A DNA stretch of 64,000 bases from Micromonospora sp. DSM 45708 (lineage in GTDB: Bacteria > Actinomycetota > Actinomycetes > Mycobacteriales > Micromonosporaceae): contig NZ_CP154796.1 in the NCBI RefSeq assembly GCF_039566955.1, positions 2,852,001 through 2,916,000 on the forward strand, written 5' to 3'. Positions 51,443-60,286 of the stretch are shown one piece after another (position 1 is the stretch's first letter; each line of letters opens with the position of its first letter). The translations under genes were made by a program, and so were the position numbers. The notes under the pieces are model-generated. The model saw only the letters and a program-made list of their open reading frames with translations, was not told where the DNA came from and did not search any database.

Positions 51443-52331
51443 ACCGGGAGCGGCGGTGGTCGGGGCGGCGGCGGTGGGGTGGGCGGGTCGGGGGGAGGGG
51501 GAGGGGGAGGGGGAGGGACCAGTGCGTTGGGCGGCGCAGGCCGGGTGGCAGGAGCGTGCGGTGGTCGCCGCGCGCGGCGTCGAGTTGGGACTGGTGCACG
51601 AACAGGCACTCGCCCAGGTCGGTGCCGCGCAGATCCGCCCCGCGCAGGTCGGCGCCGGTCAGGTCGGCGGCCCCGAGCCGGACGCCGCGCAGGTCCGCGC
51701 CGATCAGGGTGGCGCCGCGCAGGTTCGCCCCGGCCAGCGCGGCGCGGCGCAGGTCGACGCCGATCAGCGTCGCGCCCCGCCGGTCGGGCCCGGCACGGCC
51801 GGCCCGGGCCCGCTCGCCGGCGCTCGACAGCAGCCGGTTGACCCGGCTCCGGTGGGCGTCGACGTCGACGGCGAGCAGCTCGTCGGGCGTGCCGTCGGTG
51901 AGCCGGCCCGTCTCGTCGAGCGTGGCGACCAGGTCGTCGCGCAGCGGGCCGGGCGGGGTGACCCGTACCGCCTCGGTCAGGTACCACAGCAACTCGTGCA
52001 ACGGCCGCAACACGGCGAACGTGTCGAACATCCGCCGTGCGGTGACCGGATCGGCGCGCCAGTCGTGGCCGGCGAACGTGCCCTGGGTGAGGTGTTGGCC
52101 GGCGCCGAAGCAGTCGAACACGGTGCACCCGGGGAAGCCGCGTTCCCGTAGCTCCGGGTGGATGCCGCAGCGGGAGTCGGCGCCCAGGTTCGGGCAGGGC
52201 TGCCCGGCCGGTTTGTCGATGGCGAAGTCGGCCGAGGCGGCGAACGCCGGCGCGACGCAGCAGACCCCGGCGCAGCGCGCGCAGTCCGCCCGCAGTTCCC
52301 GACCCACGCCCGCCCCGACCCCTCCGGTCAT
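51441..52331 (-). CDS. pentapeptide-repeat protein with N-terminal cysteine-rich domain
   Basis: A 296-residue protein. The N-terminal part (about 10-75) has eight or so cysteines (CARCAGVCC, CPNLG, CGIHPE, CTVFDCF), like zinc/iron-chelating YkgJ-type proteins. The middle is helical. Residues about 195-250 form pentapeptide repeats (GATLIGVDLRRAALAGANL...), a right-handed beta-helix. The final 25 residues (Leu-Pro repeats, then Arg/Pro) come from a G-tract and repeat copy B and look acquired. Function unknown; pentapeptide proteins may mimic DNA or act as scaffolds. ATG 52331 follows GGGGAAG by eight bases. Confidence 0.75.
   Translation of the reverse strand: MTGGVGAGVGRELRADCARCAGVCCVAPAFAASADFAIDKPAGQPCPNLGADSRCGIHPELRERGFPGCTVFDCFGAGQHLTQGTFAGHDWRADPVTARRMFDTFAVLRPLHELLWYLTEAVRVTPPGPLRDDLVATLDETGRLTDGTPDELLAVDVDAHRSRVNRLLSSAGERARAGRAGPDRRGATLIGVDLRRAALAGANLRGATLIGADLRGVRLGAADLTGADLRGADLRGTDLGECLFVHQSQLDAARGDHRTLLPPGLRRPTHWSLPLPLPLPPTRPPHRRRPDHRRSR
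51490..51517 (+). other. GGGGGA hexanucleotide repeat, potential G-quadruplex
   Basis: At least four runs of five G separated by single A. On the minus strand it encodes alternating Leu-Pro at the end of the pentapeptide protein. It is the right flank of element B. Confidence 0.6.
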
Positions 52332-52421
52332 CGCCACGTCTTCCCCGTTCCGAACGCCCAGCCCCATTGTCCGCCCACCCCACCCACCCCGGTCCGGCAC
52401 CCCACCGGTGGCCCCGCTGGT

Positions 52422-52476
52422 GATCATGAAGGTGGCGGTGACGAATCGGACGGAGAACGCGGTCAACCTCATGATC
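52422..52476. repeat. diverged palindromic element E (GATCATGAAGGTG type)
   Basis: Left arm GATCATGAAGGTG (52422-52434) and right arm CAACCTCATGATC (52464-52476) pair at 11 of 13 positions. A C-rich tract (52370-52410) lies to the left and GGCGGAGG-type sequence to the right, as in copies A to C. Confidence 0.5.
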
Positions 52477-52494
52477 GGCGGAGGCCGTGGGGCG

Positions 52495-52583
52495 GAATGG
52501 CTGAACGGGTGACAACCGTGGCCGTGGTTCGTGGCAACGCATTCGAGAATCAGTGGAACGAATGGCTGAACGGTTGACAACCG
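52495..52583 (+). repeat. direct repeat pair upstream of the oligopeptide transporter
   Basis: Two 24-base copies (52495-52518 and 52560-52583), identical at 23 positions and 65 bp apart. The second contains the perfect palindrome CGGTTG-a-CAACCG (52571-52583), the first the same with one mismatch. They are likely regulator binding sites. Confidence 0.55.
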
Positions 52584-52625
52584 GATAGCGCCGTTATTGC
52601 GCCGATGCATTCCGTACGCCGGATC

Positions 52626-52698
52626 GTTGTCGATGCCCGACAACCGGAACGGCCGTTACCGTAACGATTCTTTTCACCGTTCCCGGGCGCATTACCGT
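52626..52698 (+). promoter_or_regulatory. operator-like palindromes and candidate promoter of the transporter operon
   Basis: GTTGTCG-N5-CGACAAC (52626-52644) repeats the TTGnCAA theme of the direct repeats. CGTTAC-c-GTAACG (52654-52666) lies just before a candidate TTTTCA (52671-52676), 16 bases, TACCGT (52693-52698). The leader to the first ATG is about 35 nt with GGAGGATCC as ribosome site. The 52332-52738 gap holds no gene. Confidence 0.45.
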
Positions 52699-52738
52699 CA
52701 GGTGGCAGGGACGTTTTCCGCCCCCCGGGAGGATCCTC

Positions 52739-53758
52739 ATGAGCGACCTTTCCCATCCGCCGTCGGTGGACACACCCGTCGATCCGGCCGCTCCCGAACC
52801 GGTGGCCGGAGCCGTCGCCGCTCGCCCGGAGATCGTCGGCAGATCTCCCAACCAGCTTGCCTGGCTGCGGCTGAAGCGGGACCGCACGGCCCGGGCCAGC
52901 GCCGTGACCCTGGCCGTCGCCGCGGTGGTCGCGCTCGGCGCGCCGCTGCTGGGCCACCTCACCGGGATCGATCCCACGGACAAGTTCGTCGGCCGGCTCA
53001 ACGATTTCGGAATGCCGATCGGCTATGCCGGCGGGATCAACGCCGATCATTGGCTCGGGCTGGAGCCCGGCAGTGGCCGCGACATCGCGCTCCAGTTGGT
53101 GTACGGCCTGCGTACATCGCTGTTCATCGCGTTCGCCTCGGCGCTGCTGGCCTCCTTCATCGGCGTCGCGGTCGGGGTGCTTGCCGGCTGGGCCCGGGGC
53201 TGGCTGGACAGCGTCGTCAACTGGCTGGTCGACCTCACACTGGCGTTCCCGTTCCTCATCTTCGCGCTCGCGGTGATCCCGATCCTCCAGGACCGCTTCT
53301 ACTCCGACCGGGAGTCCCCGTCGCCGGCGTTCCGGGTGGCCCTGATCGTCGCCACCTTCGGGCTGTTCAGTTGGACGTACACCGCGCGGCTGGTCCGCGG
53401 GCAGGTGATCTCGCTGCGGGAGCGGGAGTTCGTCGAGGCGGCCCGGGCCGCCGGCGCCGGCACCGGTCACATCCTGCTGCGGCAGCTCCTGCCGAACATC
53501 TGGGCGCCCATCCTGGTCACCGTCTCGCTGATGGTGCCGCAGTTCATCGCCATCGAGGCGGCGCTGGCCTTCGTCAACATCGGCGTCACCGAACCCACGC
53601 CCGACCTGGGCCGCATGATCTTCAACAGCATCGGCTACGTCGCGAGCGACCCCTGGTACACCCTGTTCCCCGGGTTGACGATCTTCCTGCTGGTCCTGGC
53701 GTTCAACCTGCTCGGTGACGCGCTGCGCGACTCGCTGGATCCCCGCTCCACCCGGTAG
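52739..53758 (+). CDS. oligopeptide/dipeptide ABC transporter permease, DppC/OppC type
   Basis: A 339-residue permease with six membrane segments after a 55-residue cytoplasmic start. The ABC-permease contact loop is EFVEAARAAGAGTGHILLRQLLPN, and LIFALAVIPILQD and DLGRMIFNS are typical of DppC. It is the first gene of the operon, before the binding protein, an uncommon order. It pairs with the DppB-type permease encoded at 55625. Confidence 0.9.
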   Translation: MSDLSHPPSVDTPVDPAAPEPVAGAVAARPEIVGRSPNQLAWLRLKRDRTARASAVTLAVAAVVALGAPLLGHLTGIDPTDKFVGRLNDFGMPIGYAGGINADHWLGLEPGSGRDIALQLVYGLRTSLFIAFASALLASFIGVAVGVLAGWARGWLDSVVNWLVDLTLAFPFLIFALAVIPILQDRFYSDRESPSPAFRVALIVATFGLFSWTYTARLVRGQVISLREREFVEAARAAGAGTGHILLRQLLPNIWAPILVTVSLMVPQFIAIEAALAFVNIGVTEPTPDLGRMIFNSIGYVASDPWYTLFPGLTIFLLVLAFNLLGDALRDSLDPRSTR

Positions 53759-53817
53759 TCCCACCGGCCATCACGTGCCCGGCCGGCGGGGGCCGCCGGG
53801 CAGGAAGGGAGCACACC

Positions 53818-55563
53818 GTGCGTACCCGAACCCGGACACTGACCGGTGTCCTCGCCGCGGCGGCGCTGGTCGCCGCCGGATGCAGCCCCACCACCGACGA
53901 CGGTGGCGGCGAGGACCAGAAGACGAAGACCCAGAGCGGCTCGATCTCCTACCAGGCCGCCGACAACCAGGGCCCGGCGAAACCCGTCGACGGCGCGGCC
54001 CGGGGCGGCACGCTGACCGTCATGCAGCCGGCCGACTTCGAACACCTCGACCCGGCCCGCAACTACGTCAACACCCAGCAGGTGACCGGCGGGCAGCTCT
54101 ACCGGGCGCTCAACGGCTACAAGGAGGACGGCAGCGGCAAGCTGCTGCTCGTCGGCGACCTGGCGACCAACCCCGGCAAGGACGTCAACGACGACTGCAA
54201 GGTCTGGGAGTTCACCCTCCGCGACGGCGTCAAGTACGAGGACGGCTCGGCGGTGACCAGCAAGGACGTCGCCCACGGCATCGCCCGGTCGTTCGCGCCG
54301 GCGCTCAACGAGGGCCCGCACTACATCCAGCAGTGGCTCTACCCGGGCGGCACCTACAACGCCAGCTACCAGGGGCCGTACGACGGCGGCCGGCCGGTGC
54401 CCGACGGCGTCGACACCCCTGACGACAGGACGATCCGGTTCACGTTCCCGCAGCCGCACTGCGACCTGCCGTACGCCGCCGCACTGCCCACCAGCGCGCC
54501 GGTGCCGGTCGCCAAGGACACCCGGGCCAACTACGACCTGCGGCCGTTCTCGTCCGGACCGTACCGGGTGAAGTCCTACCAGCGGGACGTGGCGCTGGAA
54601 CTGGAACGCAACCCCCACTGGGACGCGGCGACCGACCCGATCCGCAACGCGTACCCGGACACGATCCGGGTGACGTTCGGCCTGGAGCAGGCCCAGATCT
54701 CCGAACGTCTGGTCGCCGACGGACCCGCCGACCAGGCGACACTGAGCTGGGCCGACGTGCCGCCGTCCGTGCTGCCCCGCACCACCGGCTCCGGGGTGGC
54801 CGACCGGGTGGCCAAGGGCCCCACGCAGTACACCTGGGTGCTCAGCATCAACACGCAGCGGGTCACCGACCTGGCCGTACGGCGGGCGCTCAACTACGCC
54901 GTGGACAAGGACGCGCTGCTCAAGGTGCTCGGCGGACAGGCCGCCGGTTCCCCGGCCAGCACGCTGATGTCACCGACCACCGCCGGCTTCCAGAAGTACG
55001 ACCTGTTCAACGGCCCGGTCACCGGCGACAAGGCGAAGGTCACCGAACTGTTGGCCGGCAAGCGCCCCAAGCTGGTGCTCGCCCACTCCAACCTGGAGCT
55101 GCGCACCCAGCAGGCCGAGGCGTTGCGCAAGAACCTCACCGACATGGGCTTCGACATCGTGATGAAGCCGATCGACAACAGCAGCTACTACGACGAGATC
55201 GGCCGCAAGGACAACCCGTACGACATCTACCTCAGCGGCTGGGGTTCGGACTGGCCCACCGGCTCGACCGTCATCCCGCCGGTCTACGACGGCCGGGAGA
55301 TCGTGGCCGAGGGCAACCAGAACCTGTCGTACCTGAACGAGCCGTCGGTCAGCGCGGAGATCGACCGGGTCCGCAACCTGCCCGCCGCCGAGCAGGACGC
55401 CGGCTGGATGGCGCTCGACCGCACGATCATGCAGGAGTACGCGCCGGTCGTGCCCTGCTACTACGACGCCACCTACGAGCTGCGCGGCTCCAAGGTCGGC
55501 AACGCCTTCCTCAGCGACGCGTTCGGCATCATCTCGCTCAACGGCATCCACGTGAAGCAGTGA
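53818..55563 (+). CDS. ABC transporter substrate-binding lipoprotein, SBP_bac_5 (DppA/OppA) family
   Basis: A 581-residue lipoprotein: signal peptide with lipobox LVAAGC (C22), then a disordered stretch and the SBP_bac_5 fold (LTVMQPADFEHLDPARNYVN; FTLRDGVKYEDGSAVTSKDV; DRTIMQEYAPVVPCYY). It captures peptides, nickel chelates or other compounds outside the membrane and delivers them to the DppBC permease. GGAAGGGAG precedes the GTG start. The ligand is unknown. Confidence 0.9.
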   Translation: MRTRTRTLTGVLAAAALVAAGCSPTTDDGGGEDQKTKTQSGSISYQAADNQGPAKPVDGAARGGTLTVMQPADFEHLDPARNYVNTQQVTGGQLYRALNGYKEDGSGKLLLVGDLATNPGKDVNDDCKVWEFTLRDGVKYEDGSAVTSKDVAHGIARSFAPALNEGPHYIQQWLYPGGTYNASYQGPYDGGRPVPDGVDTPDDRTIRFTFPQPHCDLPYAAALPTSAPVPVAKDTRANYDLRPFSSGPYRVKSYQRDVALELERNPHWDAATDPIRNAYPDTIRVTFGLEQAQISERLVADGPADQATLSWADVPPSVLPRTTGSGVADRVAKGPTQYTWVLSINTQRVTDLAVRRALNYAVDKDALLKVLGGQAAGSPASTLMSPTTAGFQKYDLFNGPVTGDKAKVTELLAGKRPKLVLAHSNLELRTQQAEALRKNLTDMGFDIVMKPIDNSSYYDEIGRKDNPYDIYLSGWGSDWPTGSTVIPPVYDGREIVAEGNQNLSYLNEPSVSAEIDRVRNLPAAEQDAGWMALDRTIMQEYAPVVPCYYDATYELRGSKVGNAFLSDAFGIISLNGIHVKQ

Positions 55564-55624
55564 CCGTCGTCGGCGGGGGCGGCCACGCCGGCCGCCCCCG
55601 CCCCACCCGGGGGAGGTGTTTCCC

Positions 55625-56614
55625 GTGCTCCGTTTCGTCATCCGGCGGCTGCTCGTCGCCGTCCTGACCCTGGTCGTCATCAGCCTGGTCACCTTCGGAC
55701 TGTTCTTCGCGGTGCCGAGCAGCCCGGCGAAGGTGATGTGCGGCAAGAACTGCACCGCCGCGGACATCGCCCAGGTCGAGCGCCGGCTCGGCATCGACCG
55801 GCCGCTGCCCCGCCAGTACGCGGACTTCGTCCACGGCGTGTTCGCCGGCCGCAGCTACGGCGAGGGCGACTTCCGGCAGGACTGTCCGGCGCCCTGCCTG
55901 GGCTACTCGTTCCGCAACAACCAGCCGGTCACCGAGATCGTCGTCCAGCGTGCCCCGGTGACGTTCAGCATCGTCCTCGGCGGCGCCGTGCTCTGGCTGG
56001 CCCTGGGCATCTCGCTGGGCATGGTGTCGGCGCTGCGCCGGGGTACGGCGTTCGACCGTGCCGCCATCGGCATCACCCTCGCCGGGGCGTCCATGCAGGT
56101 CTACTTCTTCGGGCTGATCCTGCTCTACCTGCTCGTCTACTCCACCGGGCTGCTGCCGTTCCCCAGCTACACCCCGCTGACCGAGAACCCGGCCCGCTGG
56201 GCGGCCGGGCTGATCCTGCCCTGGATGACGTTGGGTTTCCTCAACTCCGCGCTCTACGCGCGCCTGTCCCGCGCGCAGATGCTGGAGACGCTGTCGGAGG
56301 ACTTCGTCCGTACCGCCCGGGCGAAGGGGTTGTCGGCGCGGCAGGTGCACACCCGGCACGCGTTACGCGCGGCGATCACACCGATCGTCACCATCGCCGG
56401 GCTGGACATCGGCACCAGCCTCGGCGGCACGTTCATCACCGAGACCATCTTCGGCCTCCAGGGTCTCGGCAAGGCCACCGTGGAGGCGGTGCAGTTCCTC
56501 AACCTGCCGGTGGTGATGGCGACCGTGCTGCTGGCGGCCGTGTTCATCGTGATCGCCAACATCGTGGTCGACGTGCTGTACGCGGTGATCGATCCGCGGG
56601 TCCGGTTTAGCTGA
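55625..56614 (+). CDS. oligopeptide/dipeptide ABC transporter permease, DppB/OppB type
   Basis: A 329-residue permease starting MLRFVIRRLLVAVLTL, with six membrane segments and the contact loop EDFVRTARAKGLSARQVHTRHALRAA. An insertion with paired cysteines (CGKNC, CPAPC; about 38-95) in the first periplasmic loop could form disulfides. GTG 55625 is preferred over 55616: GGGAGG lies eight bases upstream. Confidence 0.9.
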   Translation: MLRFVIRRLLVAVLTLVVISLVTFGLFFAVPSSPAKVMCGKNCTAADIAQVERRLGIDRPLPRQYADFVHGVFAGRSYGEGDFRQDCPAPCLGYSFRNNQPVTEIVVQRAPVTFSIVLGGAVLWLALGISLGMVSALRRGTAFDRAAIGITLAGASMQVYFFGLILLYLLVYSTGLLPFPSYTPLTENPARWAAGLILPWMTLGFLNSALYARLSRAQMLETLSEDFVRTARAKGLSARQVHTRHALRAAITPIVTIAGLDIGTSLGGTFITETIFGLQGLGKATVEAVQFLNLPVVMATVLLAAVFIVIANIVVDVLYAVIDPRVRFS

Positions 56615-56629
56615 GCGGGAGGAGTCGAC

Positions 56630-57676
56630 ATGGTCGAGCATCGGATGCCGCAGGACCCGTACCTGCGCGTCACGGATCTGCGGGTGCGGTTCGATACCGA
56701 GGACGGTGTGGTCAGGGCCGTGGATGGGGTGTCGTTCGCCGTTGAGCGGGGTCGGACGTTGGGGATCGTGGGGGAGTCCGGTTCGGGTAAGAGCGTCACG
56801 TCGTTGGCGGTCCTGGGGCTGCACGATGCGCGGCGGGCCACCATCTCGGGGGAGATCTGGGTGGGTGGGCGTCAGCTTGTCGGCCTTGCGGAGGAGCAGG
56901 TGCGGCGGCTGCGGGGCCGGGACATGGCGATGATCTTTCAGGATCCGTTGTCGGCGTTGCATCCCTACTTCACGATCGGTAGGCAGATCGCGGAGGCGTA
57001 TCGGGTGCATCATCCGGGGGCCGGCCGTCGGGAGGCGCGGGCGCGGGCGGTGGACATGTTGGGTCGGGTGGGGATTCCGCAGCCGGGTCGGCGGTTCGAG
57101 CAGTACCCGCACGAGTTTTCCGGTGGGATGCGGCAGCGGGCGATGATCGCGATGGCGTTGGTCAACGATCCGGATCTGCTGATCGCCGACGAGCCGACGA
57201 CGGCGTTGGACGTGACGGTGCAGGCGCAGATCCTGGATCTGTTGGCGGATCTTCAGGAGGAGTTCCGGTCGGCGATCGTGTTGATCACCCACGATCTGGG
57301 TGTGGTGTCGCAGGTGGCTGATGACGTTCTCGTCATGTATGGGGGGCGGGCGGTCGAGCAGGGTGGTGTGGCGCGGGTGTTGCGGTCGCCGCAGCATCCG
57401 TACACGTGGGGTCTGTTGTCGAGTGTGCCGTCGTTGCGCGGTGACGCGGACGCGGACCTGGTGCCGATCCCGGGTAACCCGCCGAGCCTGATCCATCTTC
57501 CGTCGGGGTGCGCGTTTCATCCGCGCTGCCGCTACGCCGACGACCGGTCCCGCGCGGAGGTGCCCGAGTTGCGTGACGCCGGTCAGGCGGGGCATCGGGT
57601 GGCCTGCCACCTGCCGGCCGACGAGCGGACCCGCATCTACCAGCAGGACGTCGCGCAGGTGGGGGTGGCCCGATGA
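56630..57676 (+). CDS. oligopeptide ABC transporter ATP-binding protein, DppD/OppD type
   Basis: A 348-residue ATPase: Walker [10 protein letters not shown]-loop [10 protein letters not shown], signature FSGGMRQR, Walker [13 protein letters not shown] and the H-loop THDLG, then the C-terminal oligopeptide-transporter domain with [10 protein letters not shown], a cysteine cluster that can carry an FeS centre in DppD. Third positions from 56690 to about 57560 are unusually rich in G and T. GGGAGGAG precedes the ATG. ATGA overlap with the next gene. Confidence 0.92.
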   Translation: MVEHRMPQDPYLRVTDLRVRFDTEDGVVRAVDGVSFAVERGRTLGIVGESGSGKSVTSLAVLGLHDARRATISGEIWVGGRQLVGLAEEQVRRLRGRDMAMIFQDPLSALHPYFTIGRQIAEAYRVHHPGAGRREARARAVDMLGRVGIPQPGRRFEQYPHEFSGGMRQRAMIAMALVNDPDLLIADEPTTALDVTVQAQILDLLADLQEEFRSAIVLITHDLGVVSQVADDVLVMYGGRAVEQGGVARVLRSPQHPYTWGLLSSVPSLRGDADADLVPIPGNPPSLIHLPSGCAFHPRCRYADDRSRAEVPELRDAGQAGHRVACHLPADERTRIYQQDVAQVGVAR

Positions 57677-58689
57677 GTGTCGAGACCGAGCCGTTGCTTC
57701 GGGTGCGCGGGTTGAGCAAGCACTTCCCGGTACGGCAGGGGCTGCGGGGGAAGGCGGTGGTGCGGGCGGTCGACGGGTTGGACTTCGACGTGCGTGCGGG
57801 GGAGACGCTCGGCCTGGTCGGGGAGTCGGGGTGTGGGAAGACCACGACCGGGCGGATGCTGGTGCGGCTGCTGGAGCCCACCGCCGGGTCGATCACGTTC
57901 GCCGGTCGGGACATCACCCACGCCGGCCGCCGTGACCTGCGCGGCCTGCGGCAGGACCTCCAGATCATCTTCCAGGACCCGTACGCGTCGTTGAACCCCC
58001 GGCACACCGTCGGGCGGATCGTGGCGATGCCGTTGCAGGTCAACGGGATCACCCCACCCGGCGGCGTGAAGAAACGCGTGCAGGAGTTGCTGGAGCTGGT
58101 CGGACTGAACCCCGAGCACTACAACCGCTACCCGCACGAGTTCTCCGGCGGCCAACGCCAACGCGTCGGCATCGCCCGTGCCCTGGCGCTCAAACCGAAA
58201 CTGATCGTCGCCGACGAACCCGTCTCCGCCCTCGACGTCTCCATCCAGGCACAGGTCATCAACCTGCTGCGCGGCCTGCAACGCGACCTGGACCTGGCGT
58301 TCGTGTTCATCGCCCACGACCTGGCGGTGATCCGCCACTTCTCCCACCGCGTCGCCGTCATGTACCTCGGCACCATCGTCGAGATCGGTGACCGGGACGC
58401 CATCTACACCCGGCCGCAGCACCCCTACACCCGGGCGCTGCTCTCCGCCATCCCCGACGTCACCACCCTCGGCCCCGCCGGCCGCATCCGACTCACCGGC
58501 GACGTCCCCACCCCCCTCGACCCACCCTCGGGCTGCCGCTTCCGCACCCGCTGCTGGAAAGCCACCGACCGCTGCGCCACCGAGCAACCCGCACTGACCA
58601 CCCGCGACGGCGGCACCCAACTCACCGCCTGCCACCACCCCGACCAGGAAGCGCCGAGCGCAATGCCAAACCCCCACCCACGTGCCTGA
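57673..58689 (+). CDS. oligopeptide ABC transporter ATP-binding protein, DppF/OppF type
   Basis: A 338-residue ATPase with Walker [11 protein letters not shown]-loop [10 protein letters not shown], signature FSGGQRQR, Walker [14 protein letters not shown]-loop AHDLA, and the C-terminal C-x-F-x-x-x-C cluster [10 protein letters not shown]. It heterodimerises with DppD. Codon third positions switch from G/T-rich in the first 80 codons to C/A-rich after about base 57900. It is the last gene of the operon; palindromic element C follows. Confidence 0.92.
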   Translation: MSVETEPLLRVRGLSKHFPVRQGLRGKAVVRAVDGLDFDVRAGETLGLVGESGCGKTTTGRMLVRLLEPTAGSITFAGRDITHAGRRDLRGLRQDLQIIFQDPYASLNPRHTVGRIVAMPLQVNGITPPGGVKKRVQELLELVGLNPEHYNRYPHEFSGGQRQRVGIARALALKPKLIVADEPVSALDVSIQAQVINLLRGLQRDLDLAFVFIAHDLAVIRHFSHRVAVMYLGTIVEIGDRDAIYTRPQHPYTRALLSAIPDVTTLGPAGRIRLTGDVPTPLDPPSGCRFRTRCWKATDRCATEQPALTTRDGGTQLTACHHPDQEAPSAMPNPHPRA

Positions 58690-58717
58690 CCCTCCCGGCC
58701 ACCCCTCCCCACCAACG

Positions 58718-58774
58718 TGATCAAGGAGTTCGTGTCGGGGTGGGTTTCGACCCTGGACGCGAACTCCTTGATCA
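58718..58774. repeat. dispersed palindromic element, copy C
   Basis: Nineteen-base arms (58718-58736 and 58756-58774) with one mismatch that still allows G-U pairing. GATCAAGGAGTT ends are identical to copies A and B. C-rich on the left (58689-58714), G-rich on the right (58775-58800). It lies between convergent genes and its right arm contains the stop codon of the WYL gene, so it may be a shared terminator. Confidence 0.85.
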
Positions 58775-59764
58775 ACAGGTCGGGGCGGGGGTGGCCGGGT
58801 GGTAGAGGGCGGCCAGCGCGGCGGCGGTCCCGGCCAGGCGGGCGCGCAGGTCGGCGGGGGAGAGGACCTCCACGTCGGCGCCGAGCCGCAACAGGTCGCC
58901 ATGCGCGTGGGTGAGCGACTCGATGGGAACGACGGCCCACACCCAGCCCGCCGGGTCGGGCGGACCGGCGCTCGCCTCGGCGGCGGCGATCACCATGTCG
59001 CTGCCGATCTCGCGCAACCGCTCCCGCCCGCGCGGGGAGAGCCGGATGGTGGCCTCGGTCCGGTGCAGCCCGGCGCGGAACGCGACCACGTGCGACCGCC
59101 ACCAGGCCGGCAGGTCGAACTCCGGCCGGTCGAACGGCTCGTCCAGCGGGGCGAGGTCGAGGATCTGGTTGACCCGGTAGGTGACCGGCGCGGCCCGCTC
59201 CGGGCGGGCCGCGACCACGTACCAGCGGCCCCCCTTGAGCACCAGCCCGTACGGCTCCAGCACCCGGGTTGCCTCCTCGCGCCAGCTCCGGTAGCGGACC
59301 CGGATCCGGTGTTCCCGCCACACCGCCTCGGCCACGGCGGCCAGGTGCGGTGACGGGTCGCCGTCGGAGTACCAGCCCGGGGTGTCCAGGTGGAACCGCT
59401 GCTCCAGCCGGGCGGCCCGGTCGGCCAGCGGGGCGGGGAGCGCGGCCCGCAGTTTGAGCTGCACGGCCGCCACGACCGACTGGTAGCCCAGCTCGGCGGC
59501 CGGCCCGGGGAGCCCGGCGAAGAGCAGCCGGTCGGCCTCCTCGGCGGTGAGCCCGGTCAGCCGGGTCCGCCAGCCGTCGACGAGCCGGTAACCGCCGGCG
59601 TGCCCGGCCTCGCCGTACAGCGGGATGCCGGCCGCGTGCAGCGCCTCGACGTCCCGGTAGATGGTGCGCGCCGACACGTCGAGGCGGGCGGCCAGGTCGG
59701 CGGCGGTGAGCCGCCCGTGCGCCTGGAGCAACAGCAGGAGGGACAGGAGTCGACTGGCTCGCAT
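58772..59764 (-). CDS. WYL-domain transcriptional regulator (DeoR-type HTH)
   Basis: A 330-residue regulator with an N-terminal HTH (RLLSLLLLLQAHGRLTAADL, ARTIYRDVEALHAAGI) followed by a WYL domain (KGGRWYVVAARPE, TYRVNQILDL) that senses a ligand. TAGTGT on the minus strand (59772-59777) ends seven bases before the ATG and lies inside a palindrome, which suggests autorepression. The divergent operon starts 46 bases away and is the probable second target. Confidence 0.87.
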   Translation of the reverse strand: MRASRLLSLLLLLQAHGRLTAADLAARLDVSARTIYRDVEALHAAGIPLYGEAGHAGGYRLVDGWRTRLTGLTAEEADRLLFAGLPGPAAELGYQSVVAAVQLKLRAALPAPLADRAARLEQRFHLDTPGWYSDGDPSPHLAAVAEAVWREHRIRVRYRSWREEATRVLEPYGLVLKGGRWYVVAARPERAAPVTYRVNQILDLAPLDEPFDRPEFDLPAWWRSHVVAFRAGLHRTEATIRLSPRGRERLREIGSDMVIAAAEASAGPPDPAGWVWAVVPIESLTHAHGDLLRLGADVEVLSPADLRARLAGTAAALAALYHPATPAPTC

Positions 59765-59768
59765 TTCG

Positions 59769-59785
59769 CTGACACTAGCTGTCAG
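59769..59785. promoter_or_regulatory. operator palindrome of the WYL regulator
   Basis: CTGACA-ctagc-TGTCAG between divergent genes. It covers the -10 of the WYL gene (ACACTA on the plus strand at 59772-59777) and lies 12 bases before the -10 of the rightward gene. Confidence 0.6.
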
Positions 59786-59809
59786 GGAAGGGCGCCTACC
59801 GTCTGGCGC

Positions 59810-60286
59810 ATGGCCTTCCACGACAAGGAGTTGACCGTGCCGGGGACCGTCGAGGTCGCCGGCCGGCACGTCAAGCGGTACCACATCGACCAGCCCGAAC
59901 GTCGCCTCGAACCGGAGGTGGTCGACGCCGCGTACGCGTACCTGCCGGCGCTGCTGCCCGACCCGGACGGCACCACGCCGCCGGTGAGCTGGACGGTGCT
60001 GCACCGGGGCGCGGACACTGGCGCGTACCTGCTGGCGTACAGCTGGTTCTTCGACAACGTCGTCGAGTGCCGCATCGCGATCGCCGGGCAGCCGGCGCTG
60101 GCCTGCCCGGACGACGACCCGGCGCACTTCGTCGACCTGACGCGGCCCGGCGTCGGCTGCGTGTGGGAGCTGGGCGTGCTGGAGCACGAGCGGGCCGCCT
60201 GGGTCCGGCACCTGCTCGCGCCGGACCGGCCCGACCTGGCCGGCTACCTGGCCGACACCCGCTCCGAGGGGCCGGTGGGGCGCTGA
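59810..60286 (+). CDS. hypothetical protein, divergent from WYL regulator
   Basis: A 158-residue soluble protein. Visible segments are VPGTVEVAGRHVKRYHID near the start and SYLLAYSWFFDNVVECRIA-like beta strands in the middle (LLAYSWFFDNVVECR). No known motif. TACCGT (59797-59802) ends seven bases before the ATG: leaderless. The stop overlaps the next start by one base (TGATG), so the two genes form an operon, probably under the WYL regulator. Confidence 0.68.
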   Translation: MAFHDKELTVPGTVEVAGRHVKRYHIDQPERRLEPEVVDAAYAYLPALLPDPDGTTPPVSWTVLHRGADTGAYLLAYSWFFDNVVECRIAIAGQPALACPDDDPAHFVDLTRPGVGCVWELGVLEHERAAWVRHLLAPDRPDLAGYLADTRSEGPVGR

